This document shows positions 22,791-35,127 of a stretch of DNA of 64,000 nt, one piece after another (position 1 is the first letter of the stretch; every line of letters starts with the position of its first letter). The translations under genes and the position numbers were made by a program. The notes under the pieces were generated by a model that was not told the origin of the DNA, did not search any database, and saw only the letters and a list, made by a program, of their open reading frames with translations. The stretch comes from Lunularia cruciata (lineage: Eukaryota; Streptophyta; Marchantiopsida; Lunulariales; Lunulariaceae): positions 65,610,333-65,674,332 of the forward strand of contig OX419756.1 in assembly GCA_948567375.1 (NCBI GenBank). The letters run 5' to 3'.

Positions 22791-24806
22791 AGAAGTGAAG
22801 TTAGGGGGAAATTGGGTGCAGGAACTTTGAGTGTTGGTGGTATTCCAAGCTCGTTGATCGTTGGTAGCTCAATTCAAGTTAAGCTATTCCCTAGTGTGCA
22901 AAAGCTCATTCAATTGATGTAGATTTGGCAATAAGGCAAACGGTGTGCGGAAGCGCTGGCCAATTTTTGAGCAAAGAAGGAGCAAATTTTGAGTAGTGGT
23001 TGTGATTTTGAGCTCAAGAGGTGAAGGTAGGACCAATTTGTTGCGAGTTGGGCTCAAAAAGTCAAATTGAAGGTGGAGATGGGAAGCTATTCTCATGAAT
23101 TTGTGATTTGGAGAAACCCGTGTTGTCAATTTGGCTTGAGTGGAAAGTTAGTGGGGGATTTGGCAAACAACCAACTTTAGGGTTTATGTCAAATTTTGGC
23201 TGGATTTTATGTCAGATTTTGGCCAGATTTGAAGGAGTTTTGCTAGTTTGGAGAAGTTTCACCAATTTTGGAGGAGGTTCAAAGTGGCAAGAAGAAAGGC
23301 CTGTAACGCCCATTTGTACATGTGTGTGGTATTGTGATATTTAGCTTGGTATTACAAGTAATTAAGAAATATTTTTTATATAAGGATAAAGGATGGTTCT
23401 ATATTAGTCATGGTTAGCTAAATTTAGTCATAGCTAAGATAGAGGGGACCTTACTTTAGAGGAAGTGGAAAAGATGAGCACCACTATTTTGGATTTTAGT
23501 GAGTTGACTTGGTATTATTCCTAGGTGTTTGGCTTTGAGGAAAGAGTTGAGAACTTTTGGGCCCGCAGGCCTTTTTTTGGATTCTTCTATAGTCCAAGGA
23601 TAGCCTATGTGAAAGAATCCTTGACTTAAAGGTTGGGTCAAGATAAGACCACATGCTTAGGGGAATATGCTCATGTGAATGAATATTCCTTTCTACTTTT
23701 TGACTTTACTTGACTTTTAGCCTAGTAACTTGAGTTACTCCAGTAATTAGTAACTTTGGTGTGTAACTATTTCACAAGTATATAAACAAGGGGTGAGGAG
23801 GTACTCACCATCCTTTCATTTGCAACTATCTCTCTCTCATTGAGTTCTCTAGTGAGCAATGTCTTGAGTCTTGGAGTGTTAGCCTTGGAGGAGTATGATG
23901 GAGTTGGGATTCCTTGCCTTCTTAGTCCATGGTGCGCTACCATAATAACCATTAGAGGTTTATCCTAAGTGAGAGATAGGCCGGGCTACAGGCCTCATTT
24001 GGCTAAATTTTGGCATTTAGAGGCTTTGAGGCATAGGGTTGTGGGCTATGAAGGCCCAAAAGAGCCAACAAGCCAGCTTGCTAGCGTGAGGCTAGCTAGT
24101 TTAGAGTAGATCTTGGTCATTGGTTGGTAAAATCTGCTTTTCTTGCTAGATTGTGTGCAATAGGGTTTGACCCCTATATCTCTTGCTCCTAGACTGGTGC
24201 CCTAGTTAACTAGTCCACCTTCACTTGTTGTCCTAGTGATTGTGCCACTATTATCTATACATATGTAGCTTTGGCTAGGAGAGGCAATTTGATCCCATTC
24301 TTGGTGATCCTGGTAGCTTAGGACTTAGAAACAAACTTCTCTTATGTCAAATGCCAAATGGTGGCAGAGTCAATCCCGTGTTGTTTTATGAGATGGAGAG
24401 TTTTTGTTTAGATTTCTTGTGATTGGACCCCCTCCATTCTCTACTTCCTGTTTGTGCACCACGTTTGTGCAAAGGGCCCTGACTTTTGAGCGTTGGTGCT
24501 TTGGTGTGCTCTCGATAGTGAGGCTAGAGTGATGACCAGTCAGACTACCTTTGTTTCCCTCCGGTGAGGTAGGAAGTGATGACCAGCAGACTGTGAGAGT
24601 GTGTGTGATGATTGCAAGTTATAGGTTGCCCTTTCTCCTAGTGTAGTTATCTTGGTTAGAGTTACATTAGTGGGTGGCGCTTAGTTGGTATTGGCACGTG
24701 GTGGTGTTGGCACTTGGTGGCATATTTAACAAGGGGTATATAACAAGGTTGCGACTTGCGGTTGCAGTTGGTGGTTCTGATTTGTTGTTGCGGTTACTTT
24801 GTCATT
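22791..24806 (+). other. family P leader and gag upstream region
   Basis: Non-coding leader of the P element up to the gag ATG at 24807, interrupted by S copy C. Repeats of ttttgg/attttgg and gtggt words occur but no ORF is convincing. This stretch has no homologue elsewhere in the window because the other P copies lack their 5' halves. Confidence 0.5.
23302..23990 (+). repeat. family S solo LTR (copy C)
   Basis: 689 bp, ends tgtaacgccc...ccgggctaca, flanked by ggcc at 23298-23301 and 23991-23994. The TATA-like motif (gtatataaac) is near 23778. It is inserted in the leader of family P copy 2. Confidence 0.9.
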
Positions 24807-25810
24807 ATGGAGTTCTTTGGGGATTCCAGAGGAGATAGCCCTATACTACGCAATGGATTTACTTGGAGTGGTACTCAATATCAGCTTGTATCTTAGGTCC
24901 CAATGAGGGAGGAGATTGACTCTGAGTTGGAGTTTGACACAAGAGCTGATTCAGTTGAGAGTGCACTTGGTGTGTTTGCACCGTCATTGTGGGACATAGA
25001 CTAGATTTATGAGGCCTCCAAAGGTCCTAGGCATTACTCTGGTATAGTGGGTACCATTGAGTTGGATGACTTCATCTAGGAGTTTGATAGTTGGTGTGAT
25101 CTGTAATAGATGCGGAACCCAAATTTGTTCACACCTTTCATGGCATGGAAGGGGGTGTTTCAGCACTTGGAGGGTCCGCCAATGGATGACTACCATGAGT
25201 TTAGGAGAGCTCATTTGGAGGAGATTGAGTTATGGAGACAATATTGGTCTCCAAACTATGTCTCTATCACTTTAGGCTTGGTGTCTAGGAGTAGATCGGC
25301 TGTACCTACGAGTTCTAGCTCAAGTAGTGTTGGTGGAGCTAGTGGAGGTGCACTAGCTAGAGATAGTGTTACCACAAGTGGAGCTACCGCTGCAAGAAGT
25401 GGTGTGGTACCGGGATTTAACCCCATGGTGGAGTTCTTCCTGTGTTTGAGGTAGAACTACCAGGGAGTGCGGATTGACAAGCTGAGGAGCTTGCAAGAGT
25501 TCCAATGGAAGGCTAGAGAGAGCCTACATGAGGCATACACTCGCATGAGGCGGCTGATCAGTTTCACTTAGGGAGTTATTGAGGCCCAAGCAGTCCAATT
25601 TTGGTATGGGATACTAGATAGGGAGTTACAACATAGAGTTCATGATGTTACTTTGTTGCAGGCTACTTTGCCCACTTTGGCAATGGTCTTTGGTTTGGCT
25701 GAGCATATTGAGCTCAACATGGTGGAGGAGAGAGTGGTGACATCTGGATTTGGTAGGGAGATCTCATCCACAACTGTGACTTCTTCTAGAGTGCAATAGA
25801 GTGCACCACG
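24807..25810 (+). pseudogene. family P gag, N-terminal and capsid part
   Basis: One frame from the ATG at 24807 to about 25800 without frameshifts, interrupted only by stop codons (mostly TAG where Gln is expected). It has an N-terminal region (MEFFGDSRGD), a Ser/Ala/Gly-rich linker (about 25290-25400) and a retrotransposon-gag capsid block: LQEFQWKARESLHEAYTRM, then AVQFWYGILDRELQHRV and LAEHIELNM. The C-terminal zinc-knuckle part lies beyond the M insertion, at 32078. Gag forms the virus-like particle in the cytoplasm in this class of elements. Confidence 0.7.
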
Positions 25811-25851
25811 CTATTGGGGAATTTGTTTGGCCTTGAGAGTGCACCGGGCTC

Positions 25852-28612
25852 TGTCGTCAGGAAAAAGCCAGATGAGAGTGGTAAGGAGTGGTTGCAGGAT
25901 TTTGAGAAGAGGAGGGCTGGACAATAGAGGGTTTTTTTTCAGTGAAAGTCTTGCGGGAGGGCACATGCTGACATGGTATGAAAATTCGGGACAGATGAGG
26001 ACTGGACAGCAAAGAGCTTTCGGAAAAATGTCAGATGAACTTGGTAAGGAGTGGTAGCTGGAATTTTTGAGAAGGGAAGGAAAGGAGAAGATAGATAAAT
26101 CTGAAAGGGCTTTGTTGAAGGATAGATAGGTATCGAGCACTTTTGCAAGGGGAAAGGAATCAAAGAACAGAGCAGCAAGAAGAGGGGACTCCTAAACGTA
26201 AAGGGGTTTGAGGAATCAAGAAAGGAAAAGACAAAAGGGAAGAGGGACAGAAACAGAAGGAAAATAGGAAGATCATGGGCAGAGAAAGGGGAACGGGGAA
26301 AGAATGGAAGGCAAAGTTGGGTAGCAGCAACAAAGGACAATCAAGGAGACAAGGAGGTCGAAAGAGGTTTTTGCGAAGGACAGGAACAAGAAGGGGGTTT
26401 GAAGTGACAGGAACAGGTCAAACGGTTTTGGGAAGGACAGAGGATCGAAAAGGGTTTTTCTAGAAAACAGGAAGATATAGATCAAAGGGTTAGAGTTGGA
26501 AGAAAAAGAATCGGAAGAGGGGTTGGGGTGAGAGTGAAAGATTGAAAGGAGTTTGGAGACAAGGGAATTGAAGTATTGAAAGGTGAGAAGGGCTGCCAGT
26601 TTTTGAGAAATGAGGAGAAGAGTTTCGGGAAAGTGCAGAGGATTTCGAGAGAAGACAGTAGAGAATTATCAAAAGTGAGAAGAGCTTGCAGTTTTTGGGA
26701 AATCAAGAGAGGAGTTTCAGAGAGAGAAAGTTGCAAAAGATTTCGAGAAAGGACAGTAGGGTTTTCAGGAAAGTGCAGAGGATTTTGAAAGAAGACAGTA
26801 GGGAAGTATTGAGAATTATTGAAAGGTGAGAAGGGCTGCCAGTTTTTGGGAAATCAAGAGAGGAGTTTCAGAGAGAGAAAGTTGCAGAAGATTTCGAGAA
26901 AAAGACAGTAGGTTTTTCGGGAAAGTGCAGAGGATTTTGAGAGAAGACAGTAGGGAAGTGATGGAGAATTATCAAAAGTGAGAAGAGCTGCCAGTTTTGG
27001 GAAATGAGGAGAAGAGTTTCGGGAAAGTGCAGAGGATTTTGAGAGAAGACAGTAGGGAAGTGATGGAGAAATATCAAAAGTGAGAAGAGCTGCCAGTTTT
27101 GGGAAATGAGGAGAAGAGTTTTGGGAAAGTGCAAAGGATTTCGAGGGAAGACAGTAAGGCAGTGATGGAGAAATATTGAAAGTGAGAAGAGCTGCTAGTT
27201 TCGGGAAATGAGAAGAAGAGTTTTTGGGAAAGTGCAGAGGATTTCAAGAGAAGACAGTAGGGAAGTGATGGAGAATTATAGAAAGTGAGAAGAGCTGCCA
27301 GTTTTCGGGAAATGAGGAGAGGAGTTTCAAGAGAGAAAGTTGCAGAGGATTTTGAGAGAAGACAGTAGGGAAGTATTGAGAATTATCAAAAGGTGAGAAG
27401 GGCTGCCAGTCTTTGGGAAATCAAGAGAGGAGTTTCAGAGAGAGAAAGTTGCAAAAGATTTTTAGAAAAGACAGTAGGGTTTTCGGGAAAGTGCAAAGGA
27501 TTTTGAGAGAAGACAGTAGGGAAGTGATGGAGAAATATTGAAAGTGAGAAGAGCTGCCAGTTTTGGGAAATAAGGAGAAGAGTTTCGGAAAGTGCAGAGG
27601 ATTTTGAGAGAAGACAGTAGGGAAGTGATGGAGAATTATTGAAAGTGAGAAGAGCTTCCAGTTTTGGAAAATGAGGAGAGGAGTTTCAAGAGAGAAAGTT
27701 GCAAAAGATTTTGAGAGAAGATAGTAGAGTTTCAGGAAAGTGCTAGAGGAATTCTCAAGAAGAGAAGACAGAGGGTTTCAGAAAGTATTGAGAATTATCA
27801 AAAGTGAGAAGGGCTGACAGTTTGGGAAATGCCAGAGGATTTTGAGAGGGAAGTTGGCAAGGTTGGGCAGGAGTTGATTTTTTCACAGTGAGAAGGACTG
27901 ACAGTTTTTGGGAAATGCCAGAGGAGTTTCAAGAGAGAAGTTTGCAGGAACTTTCGAGAGAAACAGAGGGTGTTCAGAGGAGAAAGCATTGATGGGAGTG
28001 CTGCTGGGAGGTGAAGGAAGAAGTCCGGAGGGTGAGTTGTCTTTACTGTTATTGGACAGAGTGCGTGTGAAGGCGCCAGCTGAAATGATTTTCTATCATA
28101 ATTTAGTGCATACACTGTATGAACTGGAGTTGGTTGGCTTTTCCAAAATTGTGAACCTTGCAGCTGGAATTTTATGAATGACAAATCCTGAGAAAATGAT
28201 GTGTTTGATCTGTGACTAGCACCGAGGAAGTTCCATTTTAGGAGCTCTCAGTCCATCTATATGAATGGTTTGGTTCAGTAGGCTGGGTGCCGGGTTGAGC
28301 CGAATAGAATACTATTTGTTGTTTTTGAAATTCCCAGCCATTCCTAGGGACCGTCGGGTCCGAAACCGTAGCAGAACCTGCATGAACTAGCCAGTTTTGC
28401 AAAGGCCAAAGACAAACACAAACCCTCAAGAAGCCCAACATCAGGAAACAAAGGAAAACCCAAAATTTTACAGAGTTGAGATTTCCAACACACTAGGAAT
28501 AGGAAGAGAATGATAGTCTACGAGAAACTCTAAATCAACTACAATAATGGCAAACTAAGCACAAGCAGCCAGGTGCTCGGTGCACTCTCGAGGCCAAACA
28601 ATTTCCCTGACA
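25852..28612 (+). mobile_element. family M element (copy 2, plus) nested in copy 3
   Basis: 2.76 kb, starting tgtcgtcagg and ending ttccctgaca. Its last ~570 bp are the conserved M tail and match the complement of 28613-29160. The outer element's first 41 bp are found immediately to its left (25811-25851), which is why I read it as an insertion into the outer copy and not as a simple duplication. Its 5' start is not clearly the canonical one, so it may be truncated. An array lies at 26570-27960. Confidence 0.55.
26570..27960 (+). repeat. minisatellite array, ~102 bp unit
   Basis: Units of about 102 bp run gatggagaattat...aaagtgagaagagctgccag...gaagacagtagggaagt, nearly regular between 26930 and 27680, with shortened and rearranged units at both sides. 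The sequence is A/G-rich on this strand. Long frames in it have no protein meaning. Confidence 0.9.
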
Positions 28613-30129
28613 GTGCCTGGCTGCTTGTGCTTAGTTTGTCCTTGTAGTAGTTGAATTAGAGTCCTTGTAGATTGACATCCTCTTCCTATTTTGGGTGTGC
28701 TGGGAAATCTCAGCTCTGTAAGAATTTAGGGTTTTCTTTGTTTCATGAGGTCAGGTTTCTTGACAGTTTATGTTTGTCCTCGGCCTTCACAAAAATGGCT
28801 AGCTCATGTGGTTTCAGCTATGGTTTTGGGACCTGACGGTTCCTAGGAGAGGCTAGAATGTTTACAAACAACAACTAGTATTCTATTCAGCTCAACCCGA
28901 CCAAACTATTGAGTTAAACCATTCATATAGATGGACTGAGAGCTCCTAAAATGGAGCTTCCTTGATGCTTGTCACAAGTCAAACACACCATCATCTCAAG
29001 ATTTGTCATTCATAAAATTTTTAGATGAGAGGTTCACAAGATCGACAACCCAACCAGTTCATATAGTGTCTGCACTAAATTATGACAGAACTTCACTTTA
29101 GCTGGCGCTTCTCACACACACTCTGTTCAATAACAATAAAGGCAACTCACCCTTTGGGCCCTTTCTTCATCTCCTAGTTGCACTCCCATCAATGTTTCCT
29201 TGCAAAAGTTTCTGTTATCAACCAAGATCCTTCATGAAATGTTCTCAGCTCTCCCTTTAGAAAACTTCTATCAGCAGCTTAGTGCACAACTATCTTTGAC
29301 CTCCGTTCTCAAAGTCCTGTGCCAACATTAACTCTGTCTTTCATGTCACATGTTTGCCTTTTCCCTTGAAATTTCACCTTGCATTGACACCCATCAGCTC
29401 TTCAATTTCAAAATTTTCTCCTTGGTCATGTCATTGCCAATGGCCTCTCAAGGCATCTCTCTCTCTCCTTCCTTTGTCTTGTCGCAGACCAGCCAAACAA
29501 ATGCTTGAAACTACCCTCTCTTTCAATCTCCCTACCAATTTGTGAAGCTCCACACTCAGCCCTACTGCCCTTCTCTAAACTTTTGCTGTCCAAGCATCAA
29601 CTCCTGGGGAACATTCCTTTTGCAAGCCCTTTCTCCTTCCTGAACCCTCTCTCAGCCCTACTAGTCCTGTGCAATTTTCTTTCCTGTCCAGCCTTCTCTC
29701 TCTTGCAAGGTCCTTCATTCTCTTGCAAAGAACCCCATTTTCTGCTTGCATTCTCAAGGCCTTTGCTTTCCTAGGAAAATTTCTCTCCTCTACCTTGCAC
29801 ACCTTCAAGGCATACTCCTTGCCATTTTTTCATCTGGCCACTATCATGCTCAATAGCACTTTTGAAAGTTTTCTCTCTCCTTTTGTCACAGACCAAGGCC
29901 AAGCAACCTTTGAAAATCTCTCTTTAATAGTTCACTCCCGTCTAGACTCTTATTTGCTTTGTCTAGTCTCTCATTCACTCTATCTAGTCTCTCTTTTGTG
30001 AGAATTCTTCACTGCAACATTTTCAACACCACATCCTCTACATTCAAAATTCATTCCATGTCCACTTCTTCACAACAAACATTCTTCATTCAAAATTTGC
30101 TCTCCTATCAACATTCTCACAATAAACAT

Positions 30130-31430
30130 CCTTCCACATTCAAAATCATTCCTTGTCCAACCCTAAGGCATCTCAAAAATTTCCTCTGGGCCTGCAAGAG
30201 TCCTTGTCAATTCTCAAAAACCCTTCTCTCCTATCACAGCCCTAAGGCATTTTGAAATTCCTCTCAGGCCTGCAGCACTCTCACTCAACTTTCTAAAATC
30301 TTCTCCTGGCCCTATCACAGCCCTAAGGCAATTTGAAATTTTCCTCTGGCCCTGCAAGAGTCCTCTCTCAACTCTCAAAAACCTTCCTCTCTTGTCACAG
30401 CCCCAAGGCATTTCAAAAATTTCCTCTGGCCCTGCAAGAGTCTTCTCTCAACTCTCAAAAACCCTTCTCTCATGTCATAGCCCTAAGGCATTTCAAAATT
30501 CCTCCCTGGCCTGCAGCACTCTCACTCAACTTTCCAAACTTTCCTTTCTTGTCACAGCCCTAAGGCATTTTGAAATTCCTCCCTGGCTTGCATCACTCTC
30601 ACTCAACTTTCCAAACTTTCCTTTCCTGTCACAACCCTAAGGCATTTTGAAAATTCCTCTCTGGCCTTGCAAGACTCTCTCTCAACTCTCAAAAACCCTT
30701 CTCTCATGTCACAGCCCTAAGGCATTTTGAAATTCCTCCTTAGCCTGTAACACTCTCACTCAACTTTCCAAACTTTCCTTTCATGTCACAACCCTTAGGC
30801 ATTTTGAAAATTCCTCTCTGGCCCTACAAGAGTCCTCTCTCAACTCTCCAAAAACCTTCCTCTCTTGTCACAGCCCCAAGGCATTTCAAAAATTTCCTTT
30901 GGCCCTGCAAGAGTCCTCTCTCAACTCTCAAAAACCCTTCTCTCATGTCATAGCCCTAAGGCATTTTGAAATTCCTCTGTGGCCTGCAGCACTCTCACTC
31001 AACTTTCCAAACATTCCTTTCTTGTCACAGCCCTAAGGCATTTCCAAATTCCTCCTTGGCCTGCAGCACTCTCACTCAACTTTCCAAACTTTACTTTCCA
31101 GTCACAGCCCTAAGGCATTTTGAAAATTCCTCTCTGGCCCTGCAAGACTCTCTCTCAACTCTCAAAAACCCTTCTCTCATGTCACAGCCCTAAGGCATTT
31201 TGAAATTCCTCCCTGGCCTGCAACACTGTCACTCAACTTTCCAAACTTTCCTTTCCGGTCATAGCCCTAAGGCATTTCCAAATTCCTCCCTGGCCTGCAG
31301 CACTCTCACTCAACTTTCCAAACTTTCCTTTCTTGTCACAGCCTTAAGGCATTTTGAAATTCCTCTCTAGCCCTGGAAGACTCTCTCTCAACTCTCAAAA
31401 ACCTTCCTCTCCTGTCACTGCCCTAAGGCA
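30130..31430 (-). repeat. minisatellite array, ~77 bp unit
   Basis: On the plus strand the unit reads cacagccctaaggcattttg...ctggcctgcagcactctcac...ctttcctttcttgt, about 77 bp, with variants that carry gccctgcaagagtcctctc instead. Related words (agccctaaggcat, ttcaaaa-ttcctctc) occur in the 47 bp array of M copy 1 when that is reverse-complemented, so the arrays share ancestry. Confidence 0.9.
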
Positions 31431-31865
31431 TTTTGAAGCAGGCTCTTTTTTTTCCCCTAAACTTTTCTTTTCCCCTTCAGCCTTTTCTCTCAAAGCATAA
31501 ACCTCCCTGCTGTTCCTGCCCAAGCCTAACTTTTTTTCTTGAAGCATCACCTTTTCATAATTCCCCAAAATCATGCCTCTAATTAAAATACTCTTGAAAC
31601 CCCAATAACATAACCCCAATAACAAACTTCCCAATAACAAACTCTAGCACTTAAGTGACATGCTAATAAATCCCAAGCTTATGTAACCTTAAAGAAAATC
31701 CACCACTCAATTTCCTCCCTCCCTTAACACAAGAGAAAATCCTTGAGCATACAAAAACACAAACAAATACCGGTTTCACCAGAACATAAACTCTTGAGTT
31801 CAATAACATGGAAACTCACACCCAATGGCACCAATACTACATGTAGATTATTTTCCCCGACAACA

Positions 31866-32400
31866 ACACCCAATTGGTTTTTGAGGACAGGGTGGACAGC
31901 CCAAATCCGATGGAGCGAGTGGAGGGCCTTGTGGAGTTAGACCCTTACCTTCATTTTTGGGTCAACAACAGCCAGTGAGTGGTGGTGTTGCTTGTTGGTG
32001 GACCTCACCATAGGAGAGAGTGTACTCAGGGCAGCAGACCTGATACCTCTGGTGCATCACAACCAACATAGAGGCAGTGTGAGCATTGCCACAAATTTGG
32101 TCACACTAGTGACTGGTGTTTTGACCTACACTCGGAGTTATGAAGTGGTAGGGCTGCTATGGCAGGTAGTAGAGGAGCTCCAATTCATGGAGGAGGAGGT
32201 GGTAGAGGTGGTGGTAGAAGATCTACACCTAGTAGGAATGCAATACCCACCCTTACTTCTGATACAACTATGGCTACTCGGATTGAGCAGTTGGAGCAGA
32301 GATTGGATAGTATGGCTATTGCTTAGAGGAGATCAGATTGGGTGCTGAGGCTTCCACCTCATATGTTGGTGATAGAGATGCTTTGGATTTCATGTGCAGA
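31866..32400 (+). pseudogene. family P gag, zinc-knuckle part
   Basis: After the M insertion, gag resumes near 31905 (MERVEGLVELDPYL). A CCHC zinc knuckle lies at 32078-32119 (CEHCHKFGHTSDWC: Cys-x2-Cys-x4-His-x4-Cys), the nucleocapsid signature for genome RNA binding. A Gly/Arg-rich tract follows (32180-32225) and then a short predicted helix (TRIEQLEQRLDSM). Stops and a frameshift are present. Confidence 0.7.
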
Positions 32401-33282
32401 GTAGCACAGGTGGATGCATAAGCAGCAGTGACTAGGAGTGCAATACGTGCTCCAGAGCCTAGAGGAGCATCAATGGAGTTGGACCCCCAAGAGGAGAGGT
32501 TGGGAGACAGGTCAGACTTCCCCAGTCTTTCACGCTATTTGAGGCATTGCAGACAAAATCCATGGTTCCTAGATGTCCTAGTGCAGGTTTGGTAGGTAAT
32601 GATGGAGTGCATGATGGACTACTTGCTAGTAAACCACCTACTACTACACAGACTGAGTCTAGCATGATGTAGGGGCAGCTCAGATGATTATGAGGCGTCC
32701 TTTGTTTTTTGCCAATGATATGTTTACATTGGGAGTTGACCCAACCCCAACATTCCGGTTGGCTGCCACGTTGTGTGAGAGTAGGGATGGTGTGGTTCTT
32801 ACTACTAGAGCAGAGGTGGTTGGTAGTGGAGCTGACTTGGTTGAGGAGCATGGAATCTGTTCAACGACCAATGGTTTGTGGTAGGTAGTAGCGGCTAGAC
32901 TAGAGGAGTTGCCAACTAGACCGGCATTTGAGAGAGCGTGGTTCACACCCAGTGTTGTCCTATTGGATAACTAGAGGAGGATTTTCTGTTTGGTGGGACC
33001 TTCAAGGAAGGTCTATACACCATAGAGAGTCTTGTTAGACTCTAGTGCGTAGCCCCTTATGTTGGGGAAGGTGGCAATGGTCAGTCTAGAGTTACGGAAG
33101 ACCGATGTGGAGAGGTGTCTATTTCAGATCTAGACATCTCTAGGTAGTGGTTTGACACAATACATCACACATGGGGAGCTTGTGGTCCAAGTTCAGCCTG
33201 GTCATCCGATTGATAGCTCGGTGGTGAGAGCTTAGGCTATTGCAACAATAGCTGAGTCATATGATGTGCTAGTTGGGGGAGT
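32400..33282 (+). pseudogene. family P protease and preceding region
   Basis: The region 32680-32940 reads RRPLFFANDMF, then AATLCESRDGVVL and ELPTRPAFERAW, a block of unknown role. The retropepsin motif is at about 33029-33070: LLDSSA, stop, PLMLGK, where the family expects DSG/DTG; the Gly has become Ser and a Gln is a stop. Downstream AESYDVLVGG (to 33282) is the flap-to-end region and continues after the S insertions at 34661 (VLYSMGF). The protein would have cleaved the polyprotein. Confidence 0.6.
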
Positions 33283-34656
33283 TGTAACACCTATTTGTGC
33301 ATGTGTGTGGTATTGTAATATTTAGCTTGATATTACAATTACTTGAGAGATATTATTTATATAAAGATAAAGGATGGTTCTACATTAGTCTGTGAGCCGG
33401 CCTGTCTCTCACTCAGGATGAACCTCCGATGGCTATTATGGTAGCGCACCATGGACTAAGAAGACAAGGAATCCCAACTCCATCATACTCCTCCAAGGCT
33501 AACACTCCAAGACTCAAGACATTGTTCACTAGAGAACTCAATGAGAGAGAGATAGTTGTAAATGAAAGGATGATGAGTACCTCCTCACCCCTTGTTTATA
33601 TACTTGTGAAATAGTTACGTACCAAAGTTACTAATTACCGTAATAACTCAAGTTACTAGACTAAAAGTCAAGTAAAGTTAAAAAGTAGAAAGGAATATCC
33701 ATTCACATGGGCATATTCCCCTAAGCATGTGGTCTTACCTTGACCCAACCACTAAGTCAAGGATTCCTTCACATGGGCTATCCTTGGACTAAAGAAGAAT
33801 CCAAAACAAAAAGGCTTGTGGGCCCAAGAGTTCTCAACTCTTTCCTCAAAGTCAAACACCTAGGAATAATACCAAGTCAACACACTAAAATCCAAAATAG
33901 TGGTGCTCATCTTTTCTACTTCCTCTAAAGTAAGGTCCTCTCTATCTTAGCTTTGACTAACTTTAGCTAACCATGACTAATATAGAACTATCCTTTATCT
34001 CTATATAAATAATATCTCTTAAGTACTTGTAATACCAAGCTAAATATCACAATACCACACACATGCACAAATGGGTGTTACAAGTCATGATTAGCTAAAG
34101 TTAGTCATAGCTAAGATAGAGAGGACCTTACTTTAGAGGAAGTGGAAAAGATGAGCACTACTATTTTGGATTCTAGTGTGTTGACTTGGTATTGGCTTTG
34201 AGGAAAGAGTTGAGAACTCTTGGGCCCGCAAGCCTTTTTTTTGGATTCTTCTATAGTCCAAGGATAGCCCATGTGAAGGAATCCTTGACTTTGTGGTTGT
34301 GTCAAGATAAGATCACAGGCTTAGGAGAATATGCCCATGTGAATGGATATTCCTTTTTACTTTTGACTTTACTTGACTTTTAGCCTAGTAACTTGAGTTA
34401 CTCCAGTAATTAGTAACTTTGGTGCGTAACTATTTCACAAGTATATAAAAAAGGGGTGAGGAGGTACTCATCATCCTTTCATTTGCAACTATCTCTCTCT
34501 CATTGAGTTGTCTAGTGAGCAATGTATTGAGTCTTGGAGTTTTTGGAGCCTTGGAGGAGTATGATGGAGTTGGGGTTCCTTGCCTTCTTAGTCCATGATG
34601 CGCTACTATAATAGCCATCTGAGGTTCATCTTGAGTGAGAGACAGGCCGGCTCACA
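33283..34656 (+). repeat. family S solo LTR (copy D) interrupted by copy E
   Basis: The pieces 33283-33390 and 34087-34656 make one S LTR in plus orientation, starting tgtaacacct and ending ccggctcaca. It is flanked by gagt on both sides (33279-33282 and 34657-34660). It sits in the protease region of family P copy 2. Confidence 0.9.
33391..34082 (-). repeat. family S solo LTR (copy E) nested in copy D
   Basis: 692 bp, minus orientation, tgtgagcc...gtgttaca, flanked by agtc at 33387-33390 and 34083-34086. It is inserted head-on into another S LTR, showing at least two rounds of S activity after P had inserted. Confidence 0.92.
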
Positions 34657-34660
34657 GAGT

Positions 34661-35127
34661 AGTGTTATACTCCATGGGTTTTCTGTATTGACTATTGGGA
34701 AGAGACAACCTCCTATAGACCTGGTTGGCAGTCTGGTGAGGGATGGGTATGTTGCCTACTAGTATGCTTCAGTAGTGCAGTCTTGGCTCACTATAGTCCG
34801 GGACCATGGTAGCATTAGTTTTAGCTTTCAATGGTGTAGTTTACTTGGCCTAATGACTTGTTGGAGGGGAACGCCCATGCAGAGGATACTCCAATACCAG
34901 AGAAGATCATTTGGATTTGGAGTACAAGTGGGATTGTTCCATCCACCTTGGATGTTCCATTGTAGAGTTCCAAGGAGGCATTGTAGCAACATACAGATCA
35001 GTTGGTGCAATAGGCTTAGAATGGAGCCTTCGTACCATTAGGAGATTAGTGTGAAAATGAGCCTCCAAAGGTGATTGCTTTGACACCTTTGGATACCACA
35101 CTTATTGCTTGGCAATATCCAATAGAG
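34661..35127 (+). pseudogene. family P region between protease and methyltransferase
   Basis: Broken coding sequence in the polyprotein. It begins with the protease-end phrase MGF, passes degenerate stretches, and ends with PPKVIALTPLDTTLIAWQYP, which runs directly into the methyltransferase start. No domain of its own is recognised. The frame is lost in the middle. Confidence 0.5.

Larger units (their letters stand above)
25811..31865 (-). mobile_element. family M element (copy 3, minus) holding an inverted family M element
   Basis: The outer copy is in minus orientation. It starts at about 25811 (ctattggggaatttgtttggcc) and, after the inner insertion, continues from 28613 (gtgcctggctgcttgtg) to the end ttttccccgacaaca at 31865. 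Its array is at 30130-31430. The inner copy (25852-28612) is in plus orientation, so arms around 28613 form an inverted repeat of several hundred bases. It splits the gag gene of family P copy 2. No coding capacity. Confidence 0.6.

Noticed and set aside
26570-27960. Possible CRISPR-like spaced repeat array
   Set aside because: The units are directly contiguous with no unique spacers, vary in length, and the context is a plant retroelement.
29354-31193. Several plus-strand ORFs rich in Ser, Leu and Pro
   Set aside because: They fall in the family M element and its 77 bp array; content follows the DNA repeat, with no conserved protein between M copies.
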